DNA of 64,000 bases, taken from NCBI RefSeq assembly GCF_032854445.1, contig NC_088301.1:27140402-27204401 (forward strand), in the 5' to 3' direction. The stretch comes from Liolophura sinensis (Eukaryota; Mollusca; Polyplacophora; Chitonida; Chitonidae). The notes under the pieces were generated by a model. That model was not told the DNA's origin. It was given only the letters and a program-made list of their open reading frames with translations, and did no database searches. Positions within the stretch are counted from its first letter, which is position 1. Every line of letters starts with the position of its first letter. Positions 1-11,028 of this stretch are shown here, piece after piece. A program made the translations under genes and the position numbers.

Positions 1-27
1 CAGCTAGAGACAGAACAATATTTCTCT
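1..27 (+). CDS. ROCK: ROCK exon (window exon 1, cut by window edge)
   Basis: Encodes QLETEQYFS, matching the conserved EEQYFS segment of the ROCK coiled coil. The donor GTGAGT follows at position 28. The left end is the window boundary, not a splice site that I can see. Confidence 0.85.
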
Positions 28-3000
28 GTGAGTAGTCTGCACTTGCATGCAATTCCTTTACTAAAAAAAGTACGTAAGATAAAATTAAGATTAAAAGTTG
101 TTATTAAGAGATGTAAGATTATTCAGTTTTGGCTTGATTAGGGACTTAACTGTTAGCAGTGGTTAAGGATGCATGCCTTTCTGTCGCTAGGACACTTGTG
201 ATGCAGGTTCAAAACCAGCCATTGATAAGGAATTTGTGAACTTTACTGTTCTCTGTGCTTGTGAGGTCTTGGTCAAAATAAGTAATCTGTGATGCTGGTA
301 TAGTCGATGTGTCTTCCACCAATATGGTTTGTTTATTTGGGGGCCTCTGTGGCTCAGTTGGTTAGCGTGCTAGCGCAGCATAATGACCCAGGAGCCTCTC
401 ACCAATGCGGCCGCTGTGAGTTCAAGTCCAGCTCATGCTGGCTTACTCTCTGGCCGTAAGTGGGAAGGTCTGGCATCAACCTGCGGATGGTTGTGGGATT
501 CCTCCGGGCTGTGCCCGGTTTCTACCCACCGTAATGCTGGCCGCCATCGTATAAGTGAAATATTCTTGAGTATGGCGTAAAACACCAATCAAATAAATAA
601 ATAAATTGTTTATTTGTAGGCATCTATCGCATATGGGAATGTTTACCTCAAGCACTAGGGTTTCCCCCTCCCACAACACTGACCCCCAAAGTATAAGTGA
701 AAAATTCTTCATTGTTGGCATAAAACAAAAGTCAAATGAACAAAAAAAAAAACCGAATGTAGTGCTCTGGTTTTTGTATTGTTGTTCGCATGGATGAATG
801 TTGTTTGTTGTTCAGGCTCTGTACAAGGCCCAGGTGAAGGAGTTGAAAGAAGAGGTGGAGGAGAAGGGCAAACAAGTACAGGAGCAGGAGGCTAAGCTCA
901 AGGTCATGCTCCAGGAGAGGTGAGTTATCTGCTCGTGTCAAACTTTAGTGTGTCAACAAGTCAAGCAGTGCTTAGTGTGCACGTCAATGTGTGTGAGAAA
1001 GGGGTTGAAATGTGGCTACACATACAGCTTACCTGACAAGCATTTTGAAAACATCAGCAGCCACACCATTCTTATGTAAGAAGTGATGGAAATTACAAAG
1101 GTATCTCCAACTGACGACTACAGACTGCATGTCTTCAAACATTTGCACTCAGTGCAAACGACAAAATCACGAAGTAAAATAAAGTTCTTAATTGGCACAT
1201 CTTTATCAATGAGGCGATCAAATAGCTCTCAACATTGTTGGTCAAAAGAGAATATACACTCTTTATCCCACCCACTTTACCCCATATTCTTGGTCACATT
1301 TAAGGGGACCAGCCCCGATAGCTCAGCTGGTAGAGCATCTGCTTCGGGGGCGATAGATCCAGGGTCAATCCTGGTTCGGGTCACACATAAGACCTTAAAA
1401 GAGGAAGTTGTCCCCTACTTGGTGTTCAGTACTAAGGGGATAGTGCAACGACTTTTTGACTCGTATCATTATAATGGCTCAAGCGGGTGGTCTGCTTGCC
1501 GTTGGTAAGTTGTCTCAGTGAAGCAGCACTAGATAAGAAAGAGGGTTGGAAATCTGTCCTGCAACAAGGAGGCACATTACACGTACAAGCACTCTAAGGA
1601 TTCCTTCATCGTCATATGACTGAAAAATTTATAAGTACGACGTTAAACCCCAAGCAACACACTCACTCACTCACTCACTGGCATTGAAGGGATAAAACTG
1701 TGTATCTCACTTGTTGGAGTCCGCATTCGTCATTTATTTCCCACGATCCTCTCATAATTTTTGCAGGTTTTAGGGTGTTATTTGCTGAATTCACTGTATA
1801 AGCCTGTTGTTCATTGTGTCAGGCATGTGTTTCCCAGGGACTCTGTTGTGGATCAGCTACAGCTGGCCTTCTCCCGCGCAGACTCAGAGAAGTTGGCCAG
1901 GACTATCGCAGAAGACCAGTTGTCAGATGTGGAGAAGGAGAAGACAATGCTGGAGCTGGAGATTAAAGATCTGATGTCTCGTCATAAGACAGACCTTGCC
2001 AAGAAAGATGCCACCATTGATGATGTAAGTTTGGCCGTGTCTTAATTCCCCAAATCTGAATCTATTGCAGTATACATTGCCTCGGTAGGGGGCCACCGGC
2101 TTTTACCAATATGGTTCCTGTGATTTCAAGTCCAGCTCATGCTGGCTTCCTCCCTGGCTGTATGTGGAAAGGTCTGGCAGCAACCTGTGGATGGTCATGA
2201 GTTTCCCCAAGGCTCTACCGGGTTTCCTCCCACCATAATGCTGGCCTCCATTGTATAAGTGAAATATTCTTGAGTACAACGTAAAACTCCAATCAAATAA
2301 ATAACTAAATTATTTGCCCCGGCAGTGTTCACTGGCATAAGCAATTGGCCTCAGAAATGTATTTGACCTTAACCTCAACCTTATACTTATCTATTATGAC
2401 AAATTTGTGAATGTTTAGAGAACACATCTCCAGAGTTATGTAATACAGCAACATGTTAAGAAGGCTCTATAACTTAATAGTTGTATGAATGAATGAATGT
2501 TGATATTTAAAGTTCACATCCTCTGTATTTGATCTAAAATTTTATCTATGACTAAATTACTTGTGAGCGGGATTCACCAAAAGTAGTATTCAATGACCTG
2601 TTCGGCTTCATTCTAAAACTGTACTTTTGGTTTTGGTGTAAATTTCTGTTTCAAATAGTATTTGGGGTGTATGACATTGATCAGTACAGTAGATGAAAAA
2701 GTAAATGTATTTTGGCGTGAAGGAAATGTACTTGGTCTATTTGATAGATGGAGCAGACCAAAAGGGAGATGGCATCTCTGTGTGAAAAGTTAAAGGCAGA
2801 GAAGGAGGACTTAGAAAACAAATACAAGAGGTTGAAAGAAGGTGAGCAGGATTTTTGCAGTCTTCCCTCATTCTGTGCCAAGGACAGCAATAAGTTTTTG
2901 TCAAGCAGTTTGACAAATTTTTTTCATACTGGCATAATGTTTTTATATTTATACATCTAATTTGCTCATACCTATGAAAAGACATAGCACTTCACTGAGA

Positions 3001-6000
3001 GGCATATCTTGATTTACACATGTATTTGTGTTTCCCAAGTAATTTTTTTGATGGGACTGCGAGCAGGCCATGACCTCATGATTATGCATTAAGTTGACCT
3101 TGCTGTCACTCCCACTTATGTACAAGGAATTTGTTTGGTGCAAAAGCAATGATGTGTGAACAGTGTTCCGCTGTGTTGTCTCACATGAAGTTTACTGCAG
3201 ACCAGTTGTCTCCCACCATTATGACATGTCTAATGTGAAAAAGTTTGAGAGTACCTTGCCAAAGGCTGGTGGTTTTCTATGGGCATTCTGAAACCAGCCA
3301 CCATCCTTAGGTATGTGGCTTATAAAGAACAATACAGTACGTAAGTCAATAATGAAGGTACTTGGCGTGCCTGGCTGGCTAAGAAAGTTAATGGGTTCTG
3401 CTGTATGTCAACGACCCCGTGAGGTGGATTATTAACAGTCAACTCCAGGCTGCTTTGATTTCAGGATGATGTATTTTGGGAAACAAATGGGTACCTGTAT
3501 GCCGAAACAGTAAACAAATCCATTTAAGTCTTTAAGTTTTCTTCTATCATTTTAAGACATGAACTGATGTCAGTTTTTTTTCATTTTTGAACTTTCAGAC
3601 TTTAAAAACACAATGTCTGCTAATAAACATACAGACACAGACATTGCACTACTGAAAACCAAACTCAACGAAGAGAAAATCAAGAAAGAACAGGTGAGTT
3701 GGTATTAGTAAGTTAAAGAGGTCTTTTTGATTTTTTTTAAACAAGATTGAATGATATTCCCTCGTTTTAACCATGAGGATTTTTGTCTTGGGTCTCTCCT
3801 CACATCAGCATCAATACCAGTACCAGGGGTCACCCCATTTAACTGGTTAACTTGGGAGAGGCCTTGTGGGCCAAGAATTGTGGAATTCCCAGGCCTTTTT
3901 TAGGTTTAGAATTAACTGCAAAAAGTCGCTGACCGAAAGACACGTGTTGTTTGAGGTCTATGTACTTGTCCTCCTCAGTAATACTGGGATTTTCAGTCAA
4001 ATACAAAAGACATTATGAAAGTGTGCTATGATTTATGTTCATCTTATTGTTTAGCATCGAGTAGAAACCATCTTTTTAGATGATTAATTCTTTGTAAATT
4101 TCAGCACATTTAGGTGCTACTGAATTAAATGTTGAATGAATGAATCACAGACAAATCGAACAAGCACTTTGCCTCTTTGAGTAATTGCTGATCTAGCAGC
4201 ATGGGTATTGATTTATGATGTCAAGACTGACAACAAAATGTGCTGATTTATTCCCTCACAGGCTGTCAACAAATTGGCTGAGATTATGAACAGAAAAGAG
4301 TTTAGGAACACTAATAAACGTGGAAGCGTCAATTCATCAGAACTGAAGAAAAAAGAGAAAGAGTGCAGAAAACTTCAGCAGGAGTTAACAATGGTGAGTA
4401 AACAGGTTAAGGTAAGATAACTTGTTGGTTAGAGAGCAGAGAGCTCAAGTTCAGCTGATTCTAGCTACCTCTCCGGTAAATATTTGGGAAGACCAGCAAC
4501 TTTCAGACAGAAATGGGTTTCATCCCACCATATTTTTGAGTATTCCATAAAACATCAATCAGATATATAAAACAAGTTAGATACTAGAAATTGCAGCTGA
4601 TTTTGCCTAAGATTATGTTTTTGGACATTCTATTGCTTGTAGATATAACTTAGTGTGGGTTATAAATCTGCTACTTTAAATGTCTAAAGTAAATGAAAAA
4701 CTTCTGGCTGTTAGAAAAAAAAACTTGTTTCAGCCTCATGTGTTGGTTATGTTGAAAAAGTCAGACTTGAAATTGGTCTCCTTGTAAGGGCTAAGAAGTT
4801 CATAAAAGTTATAATGTTTCAATTTATGAAAAGCACTTTTGTCCAGCGTTTCTTTTTTGGTGACTATTTCAGGAGAGAGAGAAGTATAACAAAATGGTAG
4901 ATAAGTACCAAAGAGATTTGTCCGAGACTCAAGCTGCTCTGTACGAGGAGGGACAAGGTCGCAATAAACTACAGATGGAGATGGATGCCAAGGACTGTGA
5001 GATTGAGCAGCTGCGCTCTAAGTTGTTCTACATCAGTAATGACAGTGGTTCTGTGAACAGCGGAACTCTGGAAGAGGATGCTGCGACTGGTGAGAGACGG
5101 GCTCGATGGCTAGCCTGCAGTTTTTACGTTTTTTTGACAGGCCTCTAACTGGTGAGAGACGGGCTCGATAGCTAGCCTGCAGTTTTTACGTTTTTTTTGA
5201 CAGGCCTCTGACCAGCTTTTTCCTCTGCTCTGGACAGCTTTCAGTGAACAACTTAAAAACTTCAACTTCACTTGTAGATATTTTTGGCATTTTTCACCAG
5301 GCAGTATTGGTTTCACCTCAGTTGGTCTGTTTACACCATGTATAGATGCTGCAGATTACAAAATAAGATGATCTTACGGCAGTTATATGGATGGTGCTGT
5401 AACTTACTGGTTTTTCTATGCAAACAAGATGAAGTGTAAAGAAAATTTAGCCAACTGCTGAAATTACACCGAGTTGTGTTGAAGTAAAGCTGAAAGTTAT
5501 TTTATGAAAGCAGTAGTGAGTGAAAAAAAAGTTTGTTGAAGGTCAGAAGAAAAAGGAGGATCAAGAGCGGGGGCATGATGAAGGGAAAAAACTTTGAAAA
5601 GGGGAACAGCAGTACACAAAGAATGGGCGTTTCTGTTAAATCTGTGTGCACTGTGTATTCCAAGTTTCTCTTGTGCTCACCTGTCAGAGACCTCTGTGGG
5701 GGCCTCTTTGGGTCTAGAAGGTTAGTGTGCTAGCACAGTGCAATGACCCAGAAGACTCCCACCAATGCAGTCACTGTGAATTCAGCTTTTTCTGACTTCC
5801 TCTTCGACTGTACGTGGGAAGGTCTACCAGCAACTTGCAGGGCATGGGTTTCCCCTGAGCTCTGCCAGGTTTCCTCCAATCATAATGCTGGCCGTCTTAT
5901 AAGTGAAAAATATTCTTGAGCATAGCGACCGGCCCGGATAGCACAGTTGGTAGAGCGTCCGCTTCAGGACCGGTAGATCCAGGATCAATCCTTGATCGAG

Positions 6001-9000
6001 TCACACCTAAGACTTTAAAAGAGGAAGTTGTAACTTCCTCGCTTGGCGTTCAGCATGAAGGGGATAGTGCAACGACTGGTTGACCCGTATCAGTATAATG
6101 GCTCGGGCGGGGCGGCTTAGTTGCCTTCGGTAAGTCGTCTCAGTGAAGCAGCACTAAATAAAAGAGCGGTGGAAATCCGTCCTGCAACAAGGAGGCACAT
6201 TACACGTACATGCACCCTAATGATTCCTTCGTCATCATATGACTGAAAAATTGTTGAGTACGACGTTAAACCCCAAGCACTCACTAACTCACTCTTGAGC
6301 ATAGCGTAAAATAACAATCAATCAAATAAATAAATAAGTCAAATACCTGTGTTCCAGGTGAGAATCATATGGAAGGATGGCTAGCTGTACCTGCTGGGAA
6401 AAAGACCAAAGGAATAACGTGGAAGAAACAGTTCATCGTGGTCAGCAGCAAAAAAATATTTTTCTACAACTCGGAGAATGACAAGATGGCAGCAGATCCT
6501 ATTATGGTGATAGATATTGAGTACGTTGATGAAAATTGCCTTTTGTTGTCAGTTAAAACTGCAGATCAATTAACATGTAATACCAAAACAACTTGAGTCA
6601 TCTGAATTTCACTTTCGTCAGTGCCTGAAACAGTTATTTTACTTGTGTGCTATTAACAATGAATGATACATTTAATTGTAACATTGGTGTAGCAAAACTT
6701 ATTTTACATCTGATCCATATGATCCGTCATCTAAACCAGTTTATAAACTTGCTTAACTCTAAACTCAGTAGCAACATGCGGCTGGTCGTGGGTTTCCCCC
6801 CTCGGTTTCCCTCCGCCATAACACTGGTTGCTGTTGTATAAGTGAAATGTTCTTGAGTACGACCTAGATCAATATCGAATTTCGAACTATTTTGAGAAAT
6901 TACAGACCAACACAGAATTATCATCTTCTTTCCCTCTTCAGCAGACCAGTTTGTTGTTCTGACTGAATCTGACATTTAATCATATTTGTGATTCATGTTT
7001 CAGAAAATTATTCCATGTGCGTCCAGTTACACAGGGTGATGTGTACAGGGCAGAAGCCAAAGACATCCCCAGAATATTCCAGGTAACTAGGCACTGGGTC
7101 AGACAGCTGTCTAAAGCTTAGGAGAATAGGCTACCTTTAAAATGAAGTATACTTCATCCAAAAAGTTCATTTCATACGGCCCACAAATATGGTGTTCATG
7201 ATTTCTTTACACTTTATATTTGCAATGAATAAACTGTAAATAAATATAAATGTTCTGCGGTGCCTGGCTGAAGGTAAATGTTACTCCGTTCATTAGCATT
7301 TAATTCAAATCATATAGATGGGCTCGGTTTCAAATACATCCCAGTGAGGCGCAGTGACCCAGGAGCCTCTCACCAATGTGGTCATTGTGAATTCAAGTCC
7401 AGCTCATGCTGACTTCCACTCTGGCAATACGTGAGGAGATCTGTCAGCAGCCTGCGAATGGTTGTGCGTTTCGAGAGCCCGGTTTCCTCCTACCATAATG
7501 CTGTCCATAAAACAGCAATCAAATCAATACATAAATAAACAAATACATATATTTGACACAGTTAACATGAGTAGTAACAATTTCATATTAAAGAGCTGAA
7601 GTGTAAATTATGGGGATGGGCCGTGTATGGGGATTAGATCGGGTGTCTTTGTATGGTGTCTTTGACTTCATTAGCATTGAATTCAAATTGCATAAATGGG
7701 CTTTGTTGCAAATAAATATCTTTGACACTCTTAACATGAATAACAGGTTTATGTAAAACCTGACCTAAAATCGATAGGGCTTGTTCCAGTCAATGTAAAG
7801 GGGATCAGGTGGAGTGTCGGTGTCTGGTGTCTTTGACCTGATATTGTGATTATGCAGCATTAACTGAACATTTAGGATATCACATAACGGAAAGACACTA
7901 TAACCCCAGATAAACCAACCAACCAGTACTGCTTTGTGAAAACTAGCCGGTGTGATGTTACATATTTTGTTCTTCATGTGTAGATACTATATGCCTCAGA
8001 AGGAGAAAACAGGAAGCTAGAAAGTCCCCAGGATCAGCAGACACAGGTAAGTGGGGCAGTTTTGTTTATTTTATTGGCAAGAATGGTGTTTTAGGACATT
8101 TTAAACCATGCCTTAAAGTGGTGGTTTAGAACATGTTAAACCATGTGTCGTTTTTGAACATGCATGCAAGTACATGTAGCTTGCAGTTTAGGTCACTGTT
8201 TACTGAGAATTAGCTGAAGAAAGTTATTATATTAAGTAAACACTGGCATTTAATGTACAGATAGTTTTGTGTCATCTTTTGGTTGCTGGATGTTTTGCTC
8301 TTGCATAGCAGGTTTTGATTAAAGACCGTGTACGTTGCTGTGTAATGGTTGTGATTGACCCAACATTTCCATGCCTAGACAAGCCGATTCCAAGCCATGT
8401 AAAAACACACACCATTGTCTGTTAGGCTTCAGTACTTGTGAACTGTCTCTTTGCTTTATAAGCACAACTGTATGCAGAAAGAGAATATTTTTGAGTATGG
8501 TGTAAAACACCAATCCAATAAATAAAGAAAGAGCGATGTATCACAGCATTTTGATTTTGATTTTGGATGATTCAGGGTGGTAGATTTCCTATACCTACAT
8601 GCACAAAGCATTATCAGTGACTATTGACAGTTTATTGAGGCATTTATTTGATTTTGATGTCATGAGTGTGGCATGGAGTGCAAAGACCTTGATTTGCTTT
8701 TACTTACCATGTACTGTAGATGATTTATTGAGGCAGCGTTTTGTTTTGAATGTTTCAGGGTGGTATGGAGTACAAAGGCCACGATTTCCTTGCTCTCCAT
8801 TTCCGCACGCCCACAACCTGTGAGACCTGCAATAAACCTGTCTGGCACATGCTGCATCCACCACCAGCCTTAGAGTGTCGGCGTAAGTACATTATGTATA
8901 TCTTAGTATCTTGATGTAGTGCTCATATCTCCACTTATCTCCACTTATAAGGTGCCACTTTTATATGCTGATAAAACTAAGCACTTGTATTGTCCTATTT

Positions 9001-10795
9001 TCTCTTGCTTGGACACGTCAGGTGTGGGTCTTTGACAGGCAATTTGTGGATTGCTCGCTCGCTCTTTTCATCGGGCCTTGGTGACATGAAGTGGTCAATA
9101 CGTCTCCAATGGCTGTTTGTGCAGTTTAACAAAACATGACTGAAGACCACCAGTGTGGTGTGAATGTCTGTACAGCACAGGTGGAAAAGTTTGTCAGTTA
9201 CTTGCCAAAGGTTGGTGGATCCCCCAGTCCATTCCTGTTTCCTCGATCCATAAACCTGACACCCATTGTACAAGTAAAAAAGTAAATGCAATAGTCACAG
9301 ATAGGGAACACATGAATATGGTGTTTCAAAAGTTGTTACAAATAGTAATTCTGGCTAATTTTTATGGGAAATGGGGGCAGGGGGAGGGGCGGTTTTAGGG
9401 GGGCTAGAATGCGTCTGCAGTAGGTTGCACTAATGTTTATTTGTTTTGTTACAGGTTGCCATGTTAAAGTTCACAAAGATCATTTTGATAAAAATGAAGA
9501 ATTTATAGGATATTGTAAAGGTGAGTGTGACAATATGTTTGTTGGCATCGATGATTTTGAAGCTCAGTCAAATACCCGCAGGTTGTGGTTTTACCTTCAT
9601 ACTATTAGCTGCAAAAAAAAAAAAAGTCCAATAAAGACCGTAATTTACTATGTGTATCTCTCTGATGGTCACAACGTCTGCCTGGTCTCGCTTAAGGATC
9701 CTGATGTCTCTCAAGATGACGTGGACATTTTAACAAATGTGGCAGCTAGGGCAAATTTGCTCTTGTTTCTTTCACTCTCATTTATGGGATCTTGCCGTGC
9801 TGTAAATTTATAGCTGTGTTCGTTTCTTTCACTGTCGGTGTGTGAAGTCCAGCCGAGTATATACTAACAGAAGTACACCTTCATTTGTTTTGCAGTTGTC
9901 CTTGAGTAGCCTCCTTGTGTAAATGTCATAAATTTGTTTTTCTGTTTGTGTGACAGTCAACTTTGAGATCCAGGCTAAGGAAATGTTACTGCTGGCTGAG
10001 AGTCCTGACAAACAGCAGGACTGGGTGAAACATCTGAGGAAGAAAGTCTCAAAGAAAGGCATCGTCAGCTCAGGAAGCCTAGGGTAAGAACAACAGCGTT
10101 TTTCTCTGGGGCTTCCCTGGCTAAGTGATTAACGTGCTAGCACCATGACTCTAGTGTCATCAATGCAGTCGCTGTGTGTTCAAGTCCGGCTGATGCTGGC
10201 CTTCTGTGTGGTTGTACGTGGGAAGGTCTTCCAGCAACTTGCAGATAGGCGTGAGTTTCTGCTCGGTTTTCTCCCATCATAATACTGGCCGCCAACGAAT
10301 AAATGAAATATTTTTGAGTATGGTGTGAAACACCAATTAAATGAGCAATACATATTTGTATGTGACTTAGCCTGTAATTAACTGTATTTAGTCGGATGTT
10401 TTCTCTGTCTTCCAACGGTCAAATGTTTGACATCCTCAATTATGGAACGGGCCTGGTATATTTTGTCGTGGACAAATTCACTTCAGAAGGGACCTTAGTT
10501 TGACGACAACATGAAATTGTATGTGGGGGACGTTGTGCATTTTGAATTTCGAAATTGGACTGGTTTTCATTTCAGTTCATTTCGGTATGATAGCCTCATT
10601 TAAATCAAAGTATTAAAGGTTTGGTTAAAATGTACTTGGTTGATGGTTGATTTGCTTGCGTTTAATGTGGTTTGCTTTGTCTGTTGTAGGCCATCGGCCA
10701 CACGAGGCACCAAGCAGTACTCATCAATGCAACGGTCTTCATCCTCCTCCAGTACTGCCAGCAAGTCGTCAACATTACCAGCAGGGAGACCGTAA
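1..10795 (+). CDS. ROCK: Rho-associated coiled-coil kinase (ROCK), 3' part, 14 exons
   Basis: This is the C-terminal 527 codons of a ROCK-type Ser/Thr kinase, the RhoA effector that phosphorylates myosin light chain and myosin phosphatase subunits to drive actomyosin contraction. Seen here: coiled-coil exons rich in Lys, Glu and Leu, a Rho-binding segment, the first half of a PH domain, a C1 zinc-binding insert, the second half of the PH domain and a Ser-rich tail. PH split by C1 is diagnostic of ROCK. Fourteen exons (listed separately) join in one frame with GT-AG junctions. The kinase domain and most of the coiled coil lie left of position 1, so the gene is partial only because of the window edge. 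A single invertebrate ROCK is expected, so ROCK1 versus ROCK2 is not assigned. It is convergent with WDR11. Confidence 0.96.
339..604 (+). mobile_element. tRNA-derived SINE, family A, full length
   Basis: 5' end GGGGGCCTCTGTGGCTCAGT with an A-box-like TGGCTCAGTTGGTTAGCG and B-box-like GAGTTCAAGTCC. A conserved body (CTGCGGATGGTTGTGGG) leads to the 3' end AAGTGAAATATTCTTGAGTA and an (AAAT)n tail. Flanked by an 11-bp target duplication TTGTTTATTTG. Confidence 0.93.
645..745 (+). mobile_element. SINE A, degraded 3' fragment
   Basis: GGGTTTCCCCCTCCCACAAC followed by ATAAGTGAAAAATTCTTCAT and an A-rich tail. Confidence 0.7.
816..919 (+). CDS. ROCK: ROCK window exon 2, coiled coil
   Basis: Acceptor TTGTTCAG precedes 816 and donor GTGAGT follows 919. 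It reads ALYKAQVKELKEEVEEK and onward, a heptad-rich segment continuous in frame with the previous exon. It ends after two bases of an Arg codon. Confidence 0.93.
1310..1682 (+). mobile_element. tRNA-derived SINE, family B
   Basis: Head CCCCGATAGCTCAGCTGGTAGAGC (tRNA-like, Box A) with a GGTTCGGGTC Box-B-like segment. The body includes AGTGCAACGACT and GTGAAGCAGCACTA, ending TACGACGTTAAACCCCAAGC plus (ACTC)n. A possible imperfect 12-bp duplication flanks it. Confidence 0.9.
1838..2024 (+). CDS. ROCK: ROCK window exon 3, coiled coil
   Basis: Acceptor TTCCCAG and donor GTAAGT. The encoded segment includes ADSEKLARTIAEDQLSDVEK, which matches the conserved ROCK SEQLARGLLEEQ region. It ends in phase 0. 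Confidence 0.94.
2085..2315 (+). mobile_element. SINE A, 5'-damaged copy
   Basis: Body and tail match the family (TTCAAGTCCAGCTCATGCTG; AAGTGAAATATTCTTGAGTA; AAATAAATAA tail). The tRNA-like head is mostly lost. Confidence 0.88.
2748..2841 (+). CDS. ROCK: ROCK window exon 4, coiled coil
   Basis: Acceptor TTGATAG and donor GTGAGC. Encodes MEQTKREMASLCEKLKAEKE and onward, a charged coiled-coil segment. It ends with one base of a codon completed by the next exon. Confidence 0.9.
3599..3693 (+). CDS. ROCK: ROCK window exon 5, coiled coil
   Basis: Acceptor ACTTTCAG and donor GTGAGT. Encodes FKNTMSANKHTDTDIALLKT and onward, ending KKEQ in phase 0. Too short for an ORF search, but the phase and flanking conserved exons support it. 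Confidence 0.9.
4262..4393 (+). CDS. ROCK: ROCK window exon 6, highly conserved coiled-coil segment
   Basis: Acceptor CCTCACAG and donor GTGAGT. It begins AVNKLAEIMNRKEF, nearly identical to the AVNKLAEIMNRKDF stretch of vertebrate ROCK just before the Rho-binding domain. 44 codons, phase 0 at both ends. Confidence 0.96.
4435..4570 (+). mobile_element. SINE A, old internal fragment
   Basis: GAGCTCAAGTTCAGCTGATT through TTTTTGAGTATTCCATAAAA and CATCAATCAGATA. Many substitutions and deletions. Confidence 0.65.
4873..5089 (+). CDS. ROCK: ROCK window exon 7, Rho-binding region
   Basis: Acceptor ATTTCAG and donor GTGAGA. Encodes the Rho-binding coiled coil (EKYNKMVDKYQRDL, then DCEIEQLRSKL). It ends LEEDAATG where vertebrate ROCK1 carries its caspase-cleaved DETDG; the cleavage motif itself is absent. 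The last four exonic bases and the donor are duplicated 62 bp downstream (see repeat at 5086). Confidence 0.95.
5086..5210 (+). repeat. 62-bp tandem duplication across the ROCK exon 7 splice donor
   Basis: Two copies of a 62-bp segment begin at the exon end ACTG|GTGAGAGACGG (donors at 5090 and 5152) and run through a CTGCAG-T5 tract. The second copy differs by G/A and one extra T; a third partial copy follows. The first copy is read open from exon 7 but reaches TAA at 5145-5147, immediately before the second donor. Confidence 0.93.
5696..6337 (+). mobile_element. SINE A split by a nested SINE B
   Basis: SINE A occupies 5696-5935 and 6293-6337. The interruption is SINE B, flanked by the 14-bp duplication TCTTGAGCATAGCG derived from SINE A itself. 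The SINE A tail ends 20 bp before ROCK exon 8. Confidence 0.92.
5936..6292 (+). mobile_element. SINE B, full length, nested in SINE A
   Basis: Head GGCCCGGATAGCACAGTTGG, body AGAGGAAGTTGTAACTTCCT and CAGTGAAGCAGCACTAAATA, 3' end GAGTACGACGTTAAACCCCA with ACTC repeats. TSDs are visible on both sides. Confidence 0.93.
6358..6520 (+). CDS. ROCK: ROCK window exon 8, start of PH domain
   Basis: Acceptor GTTCCAG, donor GTACGT. Encodes MEGWLAVPAGKKTKGITWKK, then QFIVVSSKKIFFYNSENDK, the first PH beta strands, matching IEGWLSVP..WKKQYVVVSSKKI of vertebrate ROCK. A SINE tail ends about 20 bp before this acceptor. Confidence 0.97.
6775..6862 (+). mobile_element. SINE A, 3' fragment
   Basis: GCGGCTGGTCGTGGGTTTCC to AAGTGAAATGTTCTTGAGTA in the ROCK PH-domain intron. 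Confidence 0.75.
7004..7082 (+). CDS. ROCK: ROCK window exon 9, PH domain
   Basis: Acceptor GTTTCAG, donor GTAACT. Encodes KLFHVRPVTQGDVYRAEA, which is almost invariant in animal ROCKs. Phase fits exon 8 (carry of two bases). Confidence 0.97.
7342..7545 (+). mobile_element. SINE A, partial
   Basis: GCAGTGACCCAGGAGCCTCT and CACCAATGTGGTCATTGTGA through ATAATGCTG and an AAATAAA-like tail; the 3' conserved end is internally deleted. Confidence 0.88.
7984..8046 (+). CDS. ROCK: ROCK window exon 10, PH to C1 linker
   Basis: Acceptor ATGTGTAG, donor GTAAGT. 21 codons, ILYASEGENRKLESPQDQ and onward, matching the ILYANEGE segment of ROCK before the C1 insert. Phase 0 at both ends. Confidence 0.95.
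8485..8530 (+). mobile_element. SINE A, tail fragment
   Basis: ATTTTTGAGTATGGTGTAAA then ACACCAATCCAATAAATAAA. Confidence 0.7.
8759..8882 (+). CDS. ROCK: ROCK window exon 11, C1 zinc finger, first part
   Basis: Acceptor GTTTCAG, donor GTAAGT. Encodes KGHDFLALHFRTPTTCETC, then NKPVWHMLHPPPALECRR. This gives the initial His, the CxxC pair and the first Cys of the next CxxC of the C1 domain. Confidence 0.96.
9180..9285 (+). repeat. Dispersed family C (TTGCCAAAGGTTGGTGG core)
   Basis: CAGTTACTTGCCAAAGGTTG then GTGGATCC and CTGTTTCCTCGATCCATAAA. Related cores occur at about 3255 (+) and, inverted, at 20829, 22619, 53142 and 57718. This suggests a third, mostly decayed SINE-like family. Confidence 0.6.
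9455..9520 (+). CDS. ROCK: ROCK window exon 12, C1 zinc finger, second part
   Basis: Acceptor TGTTACAG, donor GTGAGT. Encodes CHVKVHKDHFDKNEEFIGYC, completing the CRRC and the remaining His and Cys ligands. Vertebrate ROCK has Cys where this has Val (CHVKC versus CHVKV), but that position is not a canonical ligand. Confidence 0.95.
9957..10083 (+). CDS. ROCK: ROCK window exon 13, end of PH domain
   Basis: Acceptor GTGACAG, donor GTAAGA. Encodes FEIQAKEMLLLAESPDKQQD, then WVKHLRKKVSKK, the C-terminal PH helix with its conserved Trp. Confidence 0.95.
10108..10352 (+). mobile_element. SINE A, near full length
   Basis: GGGGCTTCCCTGGCTAAGTG head to ATTTTTGAGTATGGTGTGAA and CACCAATTAAA, in the last ROCK intron. 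Confidence 0.9.
10690..10795 (+). CDS. ROCK: ROCK window exon 14, Ser-rich tail and stop
   Basis: Acceptor TGTTGTAG. Encodes 34 residues (GTKQYSSMQRSSSSSSTASK within them) and ends at TAA 10793-10795. The basic, Ser-rich tail is typical of ROCK C-termini. Confidence 0.9.
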
Positions 10796-10991
10796 CCATG
10801 GGACACGCCCCTCCTTAGATACTACTGATCTACTAATATTAGAACAATATGTTAAGGTGGGCAGTTTGCGCCAACTCATGATGTAGATTTTGTCTGAAGG
10901 TCTGACTTGTGCTGTCGGACATATTTATGTACTATTAGTTATGGCAGCCATCAAAATAGAAATCTGTCAAGGTTGCCAGTCAGAATTAATG

Positions 10992-11028
<37 letters not shown>

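Noticed and set aside
339..420. tRNA gene suggested by TGGCTCAGTTGGTTAGCG and GAGTTCAAGTCC
   Set aside because: No complete cloverleaf or acceptor stem; it is the head of the SINE A family and recurs in every full-length copy.
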